This document shows, piece by piece, positions 8,040 to 16,054 of a stretch of 64,000 bases of DNA. The notes below the pieces were generated by a model. The model saw only the letters and a program-made list of their open reading frames with translations. It searched no databases and had not been told where the DNA came from. Position 1 is the stretch's first letter. The number at the start of each line of letters is the position of its first letter. The position numbers and the translations under genes are program-made. This stretch comes from Amycolatopsis dendrobii (GTDB taxonomy: Bacteria; Actinomycetota; Actinomycetes; Mycobacteriales; Pseudonocardiaceae), in assembly GCF_014145675.1 (NCBI RefSeq), contig NZ_JACGZW010000017.1:1-64000 (forward strand). The letters run 5' to 3'.

Positions 8040-9545
8040 ATGAAGATCAACGAGCGTGCCGGCCAGGGGACTGCGCGCAGACGGTGGCCGATTCTCGAGC
8101 CTCCGCACCCCCGGTCCAGCCAGCGGCATCGGCCGAATCTGCTGCGCCGTCGCGCTTGGCACATTCTCGAGGCTCCGACGGCGGAACAACCCGCGGTCGA
8201 GTCCGAAGAGGCGATCGGTCCCAAGCCGCCGGACGACGCGACCGTCAACTTCGTTCTGGATCTCACGCTGCGGATCGGCGAAGTGCAGATGGCCAGCGGC
8301 GCCGGGGCTTCCGACGTCACCGCGACCATTCTCGCGCTCACCTCCGCGCTCGGGCTGCCGCACTGCGAGGTCGACGTCATCTTCACGTCGATCACCGTCA
8401 CCTGTCACCGCGGGACCGACCTCGCGCCGGTGACCGCGTTGCGAGTGGTCCGTTCGCGCAGTCTCGACTACACCCGGCTGACCGAAACCGAGGCGCTCGT
8501 GCGCCAGATCGTCCGCGGCCGCACCGGGGCCGAGGAAGCGGTCACCGAACTGGACCGGATCACCTCGGCGCCGCACCCGTACGCGCGCTGGACCGCGACC
8601 GCTGCCTGGGGCGGACTGGCCGGGTTCATCACGCTGCTGCTCGGCGGCGGCCTCGACATCGCGCTCGTCGCCGTGGTCATCTCCGCCGCGGTCGACCGGA
8701 TCGGCAGGCTGCTCAACAAGGTCAACCTGCCGTTCTTCTTCCAGCAGGTGGTCGGCGGGCTGTTCGCGACGCTGTCGGCGATGATCATCGTCAGCAGCAA
8801 CATTCTCACCACCGACCGGCCGACACTCGTGGTCGCGGCGGCGGTCACCGTGCTGTTGTCGGGGCTCTCCACGGTTTCCGCGGTGCAGGACGGGATCACC
8901 GGGTACTACGTCACCGCGTCCGGACGCACGATGGAAACCGCGTTGATGAGTGCCGGGTTGATCGCGGGCGTCGTGCTCGCGCTGCGGATCGCGGTGATGC
9001 TCGAACTGCCGCGCACCCCGTTGCCCGACGTCCCCGTCTCGACCGCGCAACACCTGCCGATCATCGTTGTCGGCGGGGCCGGCGCGGCCGCCTGCTTCGC
9101 GCTCGCCTCGTACTCGAAACTGCGCGCGATGCTCGTCGCCGCCGCGGCGGGCGGGATCGGCGCGCTCGTGTACGGCGCGTTGATCATCGCGACGCTCGAC
9201 GCGGTGAGCGCTTCGGCGATCGCGGCGACGCTCGTCGGGTTCTGCGGGGGCGTGATGGCGCGGCGGCTGAAAGTTACTCCGCTCGTGGTCGCCGTGTCCG
9301 GGATCACTCCGCTGCTCCCCGGCCTCTCCACCTATCGTGGTCTATACCAATTAGCGGTTTCGCCAGGCGGGAACATCTCGACCCTGATGACCGCGGTCGC
9401 CATCGGGCTCGCCCTCGCGGCGGGCGTTGTACTGGGCGAATACCTCGCCCAGCCGGTCCGCACCGGGCTCGGCAGGCTCGAGCGGAAGCTCTCCGGCCCC
9501 CGGCTCGCCGGGCCGATGGAGCCGACCGAACGGCGTTTGGAGTAA
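8040..9545 (+). CDS. ThrE-type threonine/serine exporter family membrane protein
   Basis: 501 residues. The start has GAGGAGG and GGGG upstream. After a basic, Pro/Arg-rich N-terminus (1-55), the ThrE N-terminal domain (DUF1212) is recognisable by MASGAGASDVTATI and HCEVDVIFTSITVTCHRG. It is followed by about ten hydrophobic segments: five complete the first domain, and five form the second ThrE domain after about residue 335 (HLPIIVVGGAGAAACFALASY, FCGGVMARRLKVTPLVVAVSGITPLLPGL). Members in Corynebacterium export threonine and serine by proton antiport. Here only the family is certain, as substrates vary. It is monocistronic and immediately upstream of the trehalose genes. Confidence 0.88.
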   Translation: MKINERAGQGTARRRWPILEPPHPRSSQRHRPNLLRRRAWHILEAPTAEQPAVESEEAIGPKPPDDATVNFVLDLTLRIGEVQMASGAGASDVTATILALTSALGLPHCEVDVIFTSITVTCHRGTDLAPVTALRVVRSRSLDYTRLTETEALVRQIVRGRTGAEEAVTELDRITSAPHPYARWTATAAWGGLAGFITLLLGGGLDIALVAVVISAAVDRIGRLLNKVNLPFFFQQVVGGLFATLSAMIIVSSNILTTDRPTLVVAAAVTVLLSGLSTVSAVQDGITGYYVTASGRTMETALMSAGLIAGVVLALRIAVMLELPRTPLPDVPVSTAQHLPIIVVGGAGAAACFALASYSKLRAMLVAAAAGGIGALVYGALIIATLDAVSASAIAATLVGFCGGVMARRLKVTPLVVAVSGITPLLPGLSTYRGLYQLAVSPGGNISTLMTAVAIGLALAAGVVLGEYLAQPVRTGLGRLERKLSGPRLAGPMEPTERRLE

Positions 9546-9629
9546 CCAGTTGGTCACCGGCCGGTCACTCCGCGCGCGCTAGGGTTTCTCTTGGGGCCGC
9601 GACCCGCCGATGACGAGGGAGCAGCTGGA

Positions 9630-11081
9630 GTGACTGACGCGATTGCCGACCGGAACAGCGCACCGTCCGCGGATTTCGTCGTGGTGGCCAACCGGCTGCC
9701 CGTCGACCTCGAACGGACCGCGGACGGAGAACAGCGCTGGACAGCCAGTCCCGGCGGGCTGGTCTCGGCACTCGAACCGTTCCTGAGGTCCCGCAAGGGC
9801 GCGTGGGTCGGCTGGCCGGGCGTGCCGGACGTCGAGGTGGACGAGTTCGACGACGACGGGCTCGTCCTGCACCCGGTGTCGCTCACCTCGGCCGAGGTCC
9901 GCGACTACTACGAGGGCTTCTCCAACGCCACGCTCTGGCCGCTCTACCACGACGTGGTCGCCCGGCCGGTCTTCGACCGGGCGTGGTGGGACAGCTACGT
10001 GAAGGTCAACCAGCGTTTCGCCGAGGCCAGCGCCACCGTCGCGGCCCAGGGCGCGACCGTGTGGATCCAGGACTACCAGCTGCAGCTGGTGCCCCGGATG
10101 CTCCGCGAACTGCGGCCCGACCTGCGCATCGGCTTCTTCCTGCACATCCCGTTCCCGCCGGTCGAGCTGTTCATGCAGCTCCCGTGGCGCGCGGAGATCG
10201 TGCGCGGCCTGATCGGCGCGGACCTGATCGGCTTCCACCGGCCCGGCGGCGCGCAGAACTTCCTGTGGCTGGCCCGGCAGCTCGTCGGCCTCGAACCCAC
10301 CCGAGGCGCGGTCGGCGTCCGGTCCCGGCCGGGCATGGTGCAGGTCGGCGACCGCACGGTGCGCGTCGGCGCGTTCCCGATCTCCATCGACGCGGCCGGC
10401 CTCGACTCGCTCGCCCGCAGCAAAGGCGTCGGCGAGCGCGCCAAGCAGATCCGGCGCGACCTCGGCAACCCCAAGGCGGTGCTGCTCGGCGTCGACCGGC
10501 TCGACTACACCAAGGGCATCGACCTGCGGCTGCAGGCTTTGCACGAACTGCTGCACGAGGGCAGGCTCGAACCCGGCGACGTCACGTTCGTGCAGCTGGC
10601 CACGCCGAGCCGCGAACGCGTCGAGCACTACCAGCGGATGCGCGGCGAGATCGAGCAGATGGTCGGCCGGATCAACGGCGAGTTCGCCCGCGTCGGCCAC
10701 CCGGTCGTGCACTATTTGCACCAATCCGTGAACCGCACCGAGCTGGCCGCCTTCTTCTCCGCGGCCGACGTCATGGTGGTGACTCCGCTGCGCGACGGGA
10801 TGAATCTCGTCTGCAAGGAGTACGTCGCGTGCCGTCCCGATCTCGGCGGCGCGCTGGTGCTCAGCGAGTTCGCCGGCGCGGCGGCCGAACTGACCAGCGC
10901 TTTCCTCGTCAACCCGCACGATCTGGACGGGGTGAAGAACGCGTTGGAGGCTGCCATTACGCTCGACCCCGCCGAGGGCCGACGCAGGATGCGCGCCATG
11001 CGTCGCCAGGTCCTCACCCACGACGTCGACCGGTGGGCGCGTTCGTTCCTCCAGGCGCTGGGTGCCGAACCGGCCGACTGA
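9630..11081 (+). CDS. otsA: Alpha,alpha-trehalose-phosphate synthase (UDP/GDP-forming)
   Basis: 483 residues from the GTG at 9630, preceded by GAGGGAG; the TTG at 9591 is less likely. This is a GT20 enzyme joining nucleotide-diphosphoglucose and glucose 6-phosphate into trehalose 6-phosphate in the cytoplasm. Signatures are VVVANRLPVD, SPGGLVSALEP, GAWVGWPG, the catalytic region FFLHIPFPP, DRLDYTKGID for the donor phosphates, and LSEFAGAAAEL near the C-terminus. The next gene, 38 bases downstream, holds the matching phosphatase. Together they convert sugar phosphate to trehalose for osmoprotection or as a cell-envelope precursor. Confidence 0.95.
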   Translation: MTDAIADRNSAPSADFVVVANRLPVDLERTADGEQRWTASPGGLVSALEPFLRSRKGAWVGWPGVPDVEVDEFDDDGLVLHPVSLTSAEVRDYYEGFSNATLWPLYHDVVARPVFDRAWWDSYVKVNQRFAEASATVAAQGATVWIQDYQLQLVPRMLRELRPDLRIGFFLHIPFPPVELFMQLPWRAEIVRGLIGADLIGFHRPGGAQNFLWLARQLVGLEPTRGAVGVRSRPGMVQVGDRTVRVGAFPISIDAAGLDSLARSKGVGERAKQIRRDLGNPKAVLLGVDRLDYTKGIDLRLQALHELLHEGRLEPGDVTFVQLATPSRERVEHYQRMRGEIEQMVGRINGEFARVGHPVVHYLHQSVNRTELAAFFSAADVMVVTPLRDGMNLVCKEYVACRPDLGGALVLSEFAGAAAELTSAFLVNPHDLDGVKNALEAAITLDPAEGRRRMRAMRRQVLTHDVDRWARSFLQALGAEPAD

Positions 11082-11119
11082 CCCCCTCCCCCGTACCGCG
11101 CTGGACCTCCTGAGGAGGA

Positions 11120-13657
11120 GTGTTGACCGCCGAGGCGTTGCCCGCGGAACTACGGCGCGCGATCGTGCAGATCGCCCGTACCCCGCGCCTGCTGGTCGCC
11201 TGCGACTACGACGGCACGTTGGCCCCCATCACCGCGAACCCGGACGAGGCGCGGCCGCTGCCTGAGTCCGTGGGTGCGTTGAGATCTCTCGCCGGCCTGC
11301 ACGAAACGACCACCGCCGTGATTTCCGGCCGGGCCCTGCGGGACCTCGCGACCCTGTCGCGGCTGCCGTCCGAGGTGAACCTGGTCGGCAGCCACGGATC
11401 CGAGTTCGACATCGGCTTCATCCACGCCCTCGACGAGGACGCGAAGGCGCTGCACCGGCGGCTCGAGCACGAGCTGGAACAGCTGGTGCTCGACGTGCCC
11501 GGGGTGTCGCTGGAGGTCAAGCCGGCGAGCATCGCGGTGCACGTGCGCCGCGCCGAGCACAACGCGGGCCGACGCGTCCTCGCGGACGTGCACGAGGGCC
11601 CGTCGAAGTGGGAAGGCGTCACGACCACCGACGGCAAGGAAGTCGTCGAGCTGGCGGTCGTGAAGACCGACAAGGGCAACGCGCTGGACACCCTGCGCCA
11701 CCAGGTCGGGGCCACCGCGGCGGTCTTCCTCGGCGACGACGTCACCGACGAGAAGGCGTTCGCCCGGCTGGCCGGTCCGGACCTCGGCATCAAGGTCGGC
11801 GACGGCGAATCGCTCGCCGAGTACCACGTGCCCGACACCGTCGACGTCGCGATGGTGCTCGCGTTCCTGCTGGAAGAGCGGCGCAACTGGCTCTACGGCG
11901 AGTCCGCGACGCCGATCGAGCGGCTGTCGCTGCTCGCCAACGAGCGCTCGGTCGCGCTGGTGACGCCGGACGCGAAGCTGACCTGGCTGTGCCACCCCGG
12001 CCCGGACGCCCCCGCGGTGTTCGCCGACCTGCTCGGCGGTCCGGGTGCCGGGCATTTCTCGATCAAACCGCACCGCAACGGGCTCCCGCTCGGCCAGCGG
12101 TACCTGCCGAACACGATGACGGTCGAAACGCGCTGGTCGCGGCTGCTCGTCACGGACTACCTCGAACCGGAGAGCCCCGGGCACCGCACCGACCTCGTGC
12201 GCGTGATCTCCGGCGAGGCGGTGGCACAGGTCGTGTTCGCGCCGCGGCCGGAATTCGGCGGTGTGCCGGTGAAACTGGTCGCCGAGGCCGAGGGCCTGCG
12301 CGTCCTGGGCACCTCGGAGCCGTTCGTGCTGCGCTCGCCCGGCGTCGAATGGTCGATCGCCTCCGACGGGCTGCAGGACACCGCGACCGCGCTCGTCCAG
12401 CCGACGCCGGAGCAGCCGGTGGTGCTCGAATTGCGGTGCGGCACCACGGAGCTCGCCGCGCACGAACTGTCCGAAGTGGACCGCCGGGACCGGGCGGGCC
12501 GGTACTGGAGCGACTGGGCGGCGAAGCTCAAGCTGCCGACCGTCCAGACCGAACTGGTGCGCCGTTCCGCGCTGACCCTGCGCGGGCTGGTCAACACCGA
12601 CACCGGCGGCGTGCTGGCCGCCGCGACGTCGTCGCTGCCGGAGGAGATCGGCGGGGTCCGCAACTGGGACTACCGCTACTGCTGGATCCGCGACGCCGCG
12701 ATGACCGTGCGCGAACTGGTGCACCTCGGTTCGCACGAGGAAGCCGAGGGCTATCTGAAGTGGCTGCACGGCGTGCTCGCCACGCTGGCGGGCCCGGAGC
12801 GGCTGCACCCGCTGTACACGCTGGCCGGAAGCGTCATCGGCGCGGAGGCGGTCATCGAATCGCTGCCCGGGTACGCCGGTTCGCGGCCGGTGCGCGTCGG
12901 CAACCTCGCCAACCACCAGGTGCAGCTCGACGTGTTCGGCCCGGTCGTGGAACTGGTCGCCACGCTGGCTGAGGTCCGCGGCGAACTGCGCGACGAGGAC
13001 TGGCAGATGGTGCGCGCGATGGCCGAGGCCGTCACGCGGCGCTGGAACGAGCCGGACCACGGCATCTGGGAAGAGCGGCACGTGCCGCGGCACCGGGTGT
13101 ACTCGCGGGTGATGTGCTGGGTGACCATCGACCGCGCGGTGCGCCTCGGCGACGAGTACGGCCGCGACGTCCCGGGCGCCTGGCCCCAGCTGCGCGACCG
13201 GATCAAGGCCGACGTGCTCGAGCACGGATGGAACGAGGAGGTGCAGGCGTTCACCACCGCCTACGACGGCACCGACCTCGACGCGGCGTCCCTGTTCGTG
13301 GGCCTCACCGGCCTCATCGACCCGGCGGACGACCGGTTCCAGAAGACCGTGACGGCGATCGAAGCCGAACTGCGCAGCGGTTCCACGGTGTACCGCTACC
13401 GGCGCGACGACGGCCTTCCCGGCGGGGAAGGCGGCTTCCACATCTGCGCGGCCTGGCTGATCGAGGCGTACCTGTGCACCGGGCGGCGCAACGAGGCCGA
13501 AGAGCTGTTCGCGCAGATCGTCGACGCGGCGGGCCCGACCGGGCTGCTGCCGGAGCAGTTCGACCCGGTCGCGGAGCGTTCGCTCGGCAACCACCCGCAG
13601 GCGTACTCGCACATCGGGCTGATCCGGTGCGCGAATCTGCTGGCAGAGAAGGCTTGA
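11120..13657 (+). CDS. otsB: Trehalose-6-phosphate phosphatase fused to GH15 (trehalase/glucoamylase-type) domain
   Basis: 845 residues. Residues 1-250 are OtsB, a HAD phosphatase with ACDYDGTLAPI (nucleophile Asp29), VISGR and FLGDDVTDEKAF. Residues about 258-845 are a complete glycoside hydrolase family 15 protein: an N-terminal beta domain (ERLSLLANERSVALVTPDA), then an alpha/alpha barrel with NWDYRYCWIRDAAMT and HGWNEEVQAF, the latter with the expected acidic pair. GH15 includes glucoamylases and the actinobacterial trehalases. The chain therefore pairs trehalose release from trehalose 6-phosphate with a probable trehalose hydrolase. GAGGAGG lies directly before GTG 11120 and four bases before TTG 11123, so the latter may be used. 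Confidence 0.92.
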   Translation: MLTAEALPAELRRAIVQIARTPRLLVACDYDGTLAPITANPDEARPLPESVGALRSLAGLHETTTAVISGRALRDLATLSRLPSEVNLVGSHGSEFDIGFIHALDEDAKALHRRLEHELEQLVLDVPGVSLEVKPASIAVHVRRAEHNAGRRVLADVHEGPSKWEGVTTTDGKEVVELAVVKTDKGNALDTLRHQVGATAAVFLGDDVTDEKAFARLAGPDLGIKVGDGESLAEYHVPDTVDVAMVLAFLLEERRNWLYGESATPIERLSLLANERSVALVTPDAKLTWLCHPGPDAPAVFADLLGGPGAGHFSIKPHRNGLPLGQRYLPNTMTVETRWSRLLVTDYLEPESPGHRTDLVRVISGEAVAQVVFAPRPEFGGVPVKLVAEAEGLRVLGTSEPFVLRSPGVEWSIASDGLQDTATALVQPTPEQPVVLELRCGTTELAAHELSEVDRRDRAGRYWSDWAAKLKLPTVQTELVRRSALTLRGLVNTDTGGVLAAATSSLPEEIGGVRNWDYRYCWIRDAAMTVRELVHLGSHEEAEGYLKWLHGVLATLAGPERLHPLYTLAGSVIGAEAVIESLPGYAGSRPVRVGNLANHQVQLDVFGPVVELVATLAEVRGELRDEDWQMVRAMAEAVTRRWNEPDHGIWEERHVPRHRVYSRVMCWVTIDRAVRLGDEYGRDVPGAWPQLRDRIKADVLEHGWNEEVQAFTTAYDGTDLDAASLFVGLTGLIDPADDRFQKTVTAIEAELRSGSTVYRYRRDDGLPGGEGGFHICAAWLIEAYLCTGRRNEAEELFAQIVDAAGPTGLLPEQFDPVAERSLGNHPQAYSHIGLIRCANLLAEKA

Positions 13658-13695
13658 TCAGGCAAGACCCTTAGCACGCCTCGGTGACAAGTGCC

Positions 13696-13742
13696 GTGAA
13701 GGCCGCCTTGCCGGAATCGCATTCCGTTAAGGTGGTCTTCAC
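13696..13742. repeat. Long imperfect hairpin, probable dispersed repeat/terminator
   Basis: Arms of 22 bases (13696-13717 and 13721-13742, beginning GTGAAGGCCGCCTT) flank a 3-base loop with 18 of 22 positions matching. Three of the four mismatches are G-U capable in one strand's RNA. It follows the otsB-GH15 stop by 38 bases and precedes the next gene by 45. I recall closely similar hairpins scattered in Amycolatopsis intergenic regions. Confidence 0.7.
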
Positions 13743-13787
13743 GAGCATTTGCACGTTCGTTCGGGTTGCCGGCGCGGAGGTGATGCG

Positions 13788-14321
13788 GTGAAGCAGTACT
13801 ACGGGCAGCAGTCCGCGGAGTACGCCCCGCTGCCGCCGTTGTTCGCCGCCCGGGTGCGCGTCGCTTCCGTGGTCATCGGGGTTTCGCTGGCGATCGGCAC
13901 GCTGCTCGTTTTCGGGATCACCGCGCTCGTGAACCGTCCGCTGCACGGGCACAGCCTGCCGCGCGGGCTGCTCGGTCTCGTCGCGCTGCTGCTGCCGATG
14001 CTGTCCGTGCTCGCCATCGCCGTGGTGGTGCTGTCCGCGCGCCGCTGCCTGCAAGGCGACTACCTGGTGATCGCCAGGGCCCGCGGCACGCGCACGGCGC
14101 TGACCACCTGTTTCACCGTGCTGTCGGGCAGCTGCCTGATCGCGCTCGGGGTGTCCGCGCTGGTGGATCTCTGGGGCAACCACGGCAAGCTCGGCTTGAC
14201 CGAACTGCTCGCCACCTTCGCGAATTTCGCCATCGGCCTGATCGGCTACAGTGCCGGGCTCTGGTTCGTGCGGCCGTCGGTGAGCACGCTGGAGAAGTTC
14301 AGCGACCACCCCATCTGGTGA
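13788..14321 (+). CDS. Four-helix hypothetical membrane protein
   Basis: 177 residues from the GTG at 13788, with GGAGG seven bases upstream. It has four hydrophobic segments at about residues 22-46, 62-85, 106-128 and 138-155. The short loops include a basic cytoplasmic ARRCLQGDYLVIARARGTRT. The N-terminus is Tyr/Gln-rich, and no catalytic motif is visible. It lies between a hairpin repeat and an ECF sigma gene on the same strand, 39 bases before the latter, but nothing ties it functionally to either. Unknown function. Confidence 0.7.
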   Translation: MKQYYGQQSAEYAPLPPLFAARVRVASVVIGVSLAIGTLLVFGITALVNRPLHGHSLPRGLLGLVALLLPMLSVLAIAVVVLSARRCLQGDYLVIARARGTRTALTTCFTVLSGSCLIALGVSALVDLWGNHGKLGLTELLATFANFAIGLIGYSAGLWFVRPSVSTLEKFSDHPIW

Positions 14322-14360
14322 GGCCGTGAACGCTCGCCAGCCGTGCGGGCAAGAACAGGC

Positions 14361-14966
14361 ATGCAGGTGACCCATGACGGTCCCGAGCCGGTGTCGGTCG
14401 GCCCGCAGGACCGCCCCGACCTGGGCGGACCCGATCCCGCCCCGGCTTTCGGGCGGCTGTTCGACGCGCACGCGGCGACCATGCACCGCTACCTAGCGCG
14501 CCGCGTCGGCCCGGATACCGCGCACGATCTCGTCGCGGAGACGTTCCTCGTCGCGCTGCGCCGCCGGGAGTCCTACCAGCCGGAGCTGGGCACCGCGCGC
14601 TCGTGGCTGTACGGGATCGCGACGAACCTGCTGCGCCACCACGTCCGCAGCGAAACCCGGGCGCTGCGAGCCACGGCGCGGCTCGCGAATTCCGGCGACC
14701 GCGGCCACGGCGGGCACGACAACCGGGTCGCCGAGCAGGTGGACGCACAGGCCCGCGCGGGACAGCTGGCGGGCGCGCTCGCGAAGCTGAGCGTTGCCGA
14801 CCGCGACACGCTGCTGCTGGTCTCGTGGGCCGGGCTGGAACCGGTCGAAGTCGCCGAGGCGCTCGGCATCCCGCCGGGCACCGTGCGTTCGAGGCTGCAC
14901 CGGATCCGCAGATGGCTGCGCACCAACGCAGGCGCATCGACCCGCGAGGAGGCGAAAGACCAGTGA
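14361..14966 (+). CDS. ECF-type RNA polymerase sigma factor
   Basis: About 201 residues from the ATG at 14361; a GTG at 14343 is also in frame. Region 2 (FGRLFDAHAATMHRYLARR, HDLVAETFLVALRR, ARSWLYGIATNLLRHHVR) recognises the -10 element. Region 4 (LAKLSVADRDTLLLVSWAG, EVAEALGIPPGTVRSRLHRIRRWLR) recognises the -35 element. The intervening linker is Gly/His-rich. The next gene overlaps by GTGA and encodes a single-pass membrane protein with an N-terminal cytosolic domain, the standard arrangement of an ECF sigma factor and its anti-sigma. The stimulus is unknown. Confidence 0.9.
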   Translation: MQVTHDGPEPVSVGPQDRPDLGGPDPAPAFGRLFDAHAATMHRYLARRVGPDTAHDLVAETFLVALRRRESYQPELGTARSWLYGIATNLLRHHVRSETRALRATARLANSGDRGHGGHDNRVAEQVDAQARAGQLAGALAKLSVADRDTLLLVSWAGLEPVEVAEALGIPPGTVRSRLHRIRRWLRTNAGASTREEAKDQ

Positions 14967-16054
14967 ACGACGACACCGTGCGGCATCTGTGGTCCGACGC
15001 CGAACTCGACGAGGCCCTCGCCGCGCTGCACCCGCACGAGACGGCCACCGACCGCGCCGAACTCGACCGGGCCCGCGCGAGCATGATGCGGGCCGCCGCG
15101 GCCGTGAGCGAATCCGACGAACCGGTTGTCCCGCAACGGAAAAAGCGCTCCGGCGCGTGGCGGTTGATCGCCGTCGCCGCCGCGGTCGCGGTGCTGACCG
15201 GCGGCGTGGTCGTGGTGCGGGAACTCGCCAGCGCGCCGACGACGCTGGCTCCCGCGGGCCCAGGTTCCCCGCCGGAGAGCCGGGAAGCGGGCGCGCCGTT
15301 CACCCACCTCGTGACCAGGTACAGCCACACCGCGCTAGTGGGCGGGACCAGTGTGTTCCGGGTCAAGGAACAGGTGGACCTGTGGATCCCGGCCGACCCC
15401 TCCGGAATCTGGAAACGCCGCTGGACCCGGTCCGAACCGCCGACGCTGCTCGGCGGGGAGCCCCGGGACAGCGCGAAACTGCCCGGGCCGTCCCAGGCTG
15501 AGGAGTCGGCGCCCGGCGGGCGGTTCACGCCCGACGCCCGCTTTCCCGGCGATTCGCCCGCCGGCACTCTTGGCTGGTCCCGGCCGACCCCGGAATTCGT
15601 CGCGAGCCTGCCGACCGACGCGACCATGCTGGCCAATCGCCTCCTGAAGGACCGCATCCCGCCGACGCTGTCGCCCGCGGGCGACGGCCCGCTGCCGCAA
15701 CCGTCGACCTACGGCACCACGAAGGTCCCCAGCCGCATCAGCTATCCGTCGGCGACCGGGATGATCCTGAACGTCCTCGCTTCCGGGTACGCGTCGCGCG
15801 AGCTATGGGGTGCCTTCCTGAAAGCGATGGACGACCCGACGCTCGGCTTCCAGCTGGTGCAGATCGCTCCGGACTTCGTGCAATACGCGGTACTCGCCGG
15901 CCCGTACAAAGTGCTCGTCTCAATCAACCGGAAGCGACTTCAGCTGACCGACCTCCAGGTGCTCTCCGCGAGTTCCGTCACCGGGTTCTCGCCCGGCATT
16001 CTGGTCAGCTCCGCGCAGTTCTCCTCCGAGACCACCAACCGGACGGGAGGCTGA
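14963..16054 (+). CDS. Probable membrane anti-sigma factor (CU044_5270-like)
   Basis: 363 residues from the GTG at 14963, overlapping the sigma gene stop. GAGGAGG lies upstream inside that gene. Residues 1-60 are acidic and cytosolic (LWSDAELDEALAALHPHE). A basic stretch QRKKRSG precedes one transmembrane helix at about 70-88. The remaining ~270 residues are extracytoplasmic, with many Pro/Ser/Thr and no Cys-pair or HXXXCXXC zinc motif, so it is not a ZAS-type anti-sigma. The architecture matches the actinobacterial CU044_5270 family found beside ECF sigma genes. The stop codon abuts the convergent radA stop with no gap. Confidence 0.78.
   Translation: MNDDTVRHLWSDAELDEALAALHPHETATDRAELDRARASMMRAAAAVSESDEPVVPQRKKRSGAWRLIAVAAAVAVLTGGVVVVRELASAPTTLAPAGPGSPPESREAGAPFTHLVTRYSHTALVGGTSVFRVKEQVDLWIPADPSGIWKRRWTRSEPPTLLGGEPRDSAKLPGPSQAEESAPGGRFTPDARFPGDSPAGTLGWSRPTPEFVASLPTDATMLANRLLKDRIPPTLSPAGDGPLPQPSTYGTTKVPSRISYPSATGMILNVLASGYASRELWGAFLKAMDDPTLGFQLVQIAPDFVQYAVLAGPYKVLVSINRKRLQLTDLQVLSASSVTGFSPGILVSSAQFSSETTNRTGG

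Noticed and set aside
11150..13612. 820-codon frame antisense to otsB-GH15
   Set aside because: Shadow composition and no motif; the plus strand encodes two complete recognised domains.
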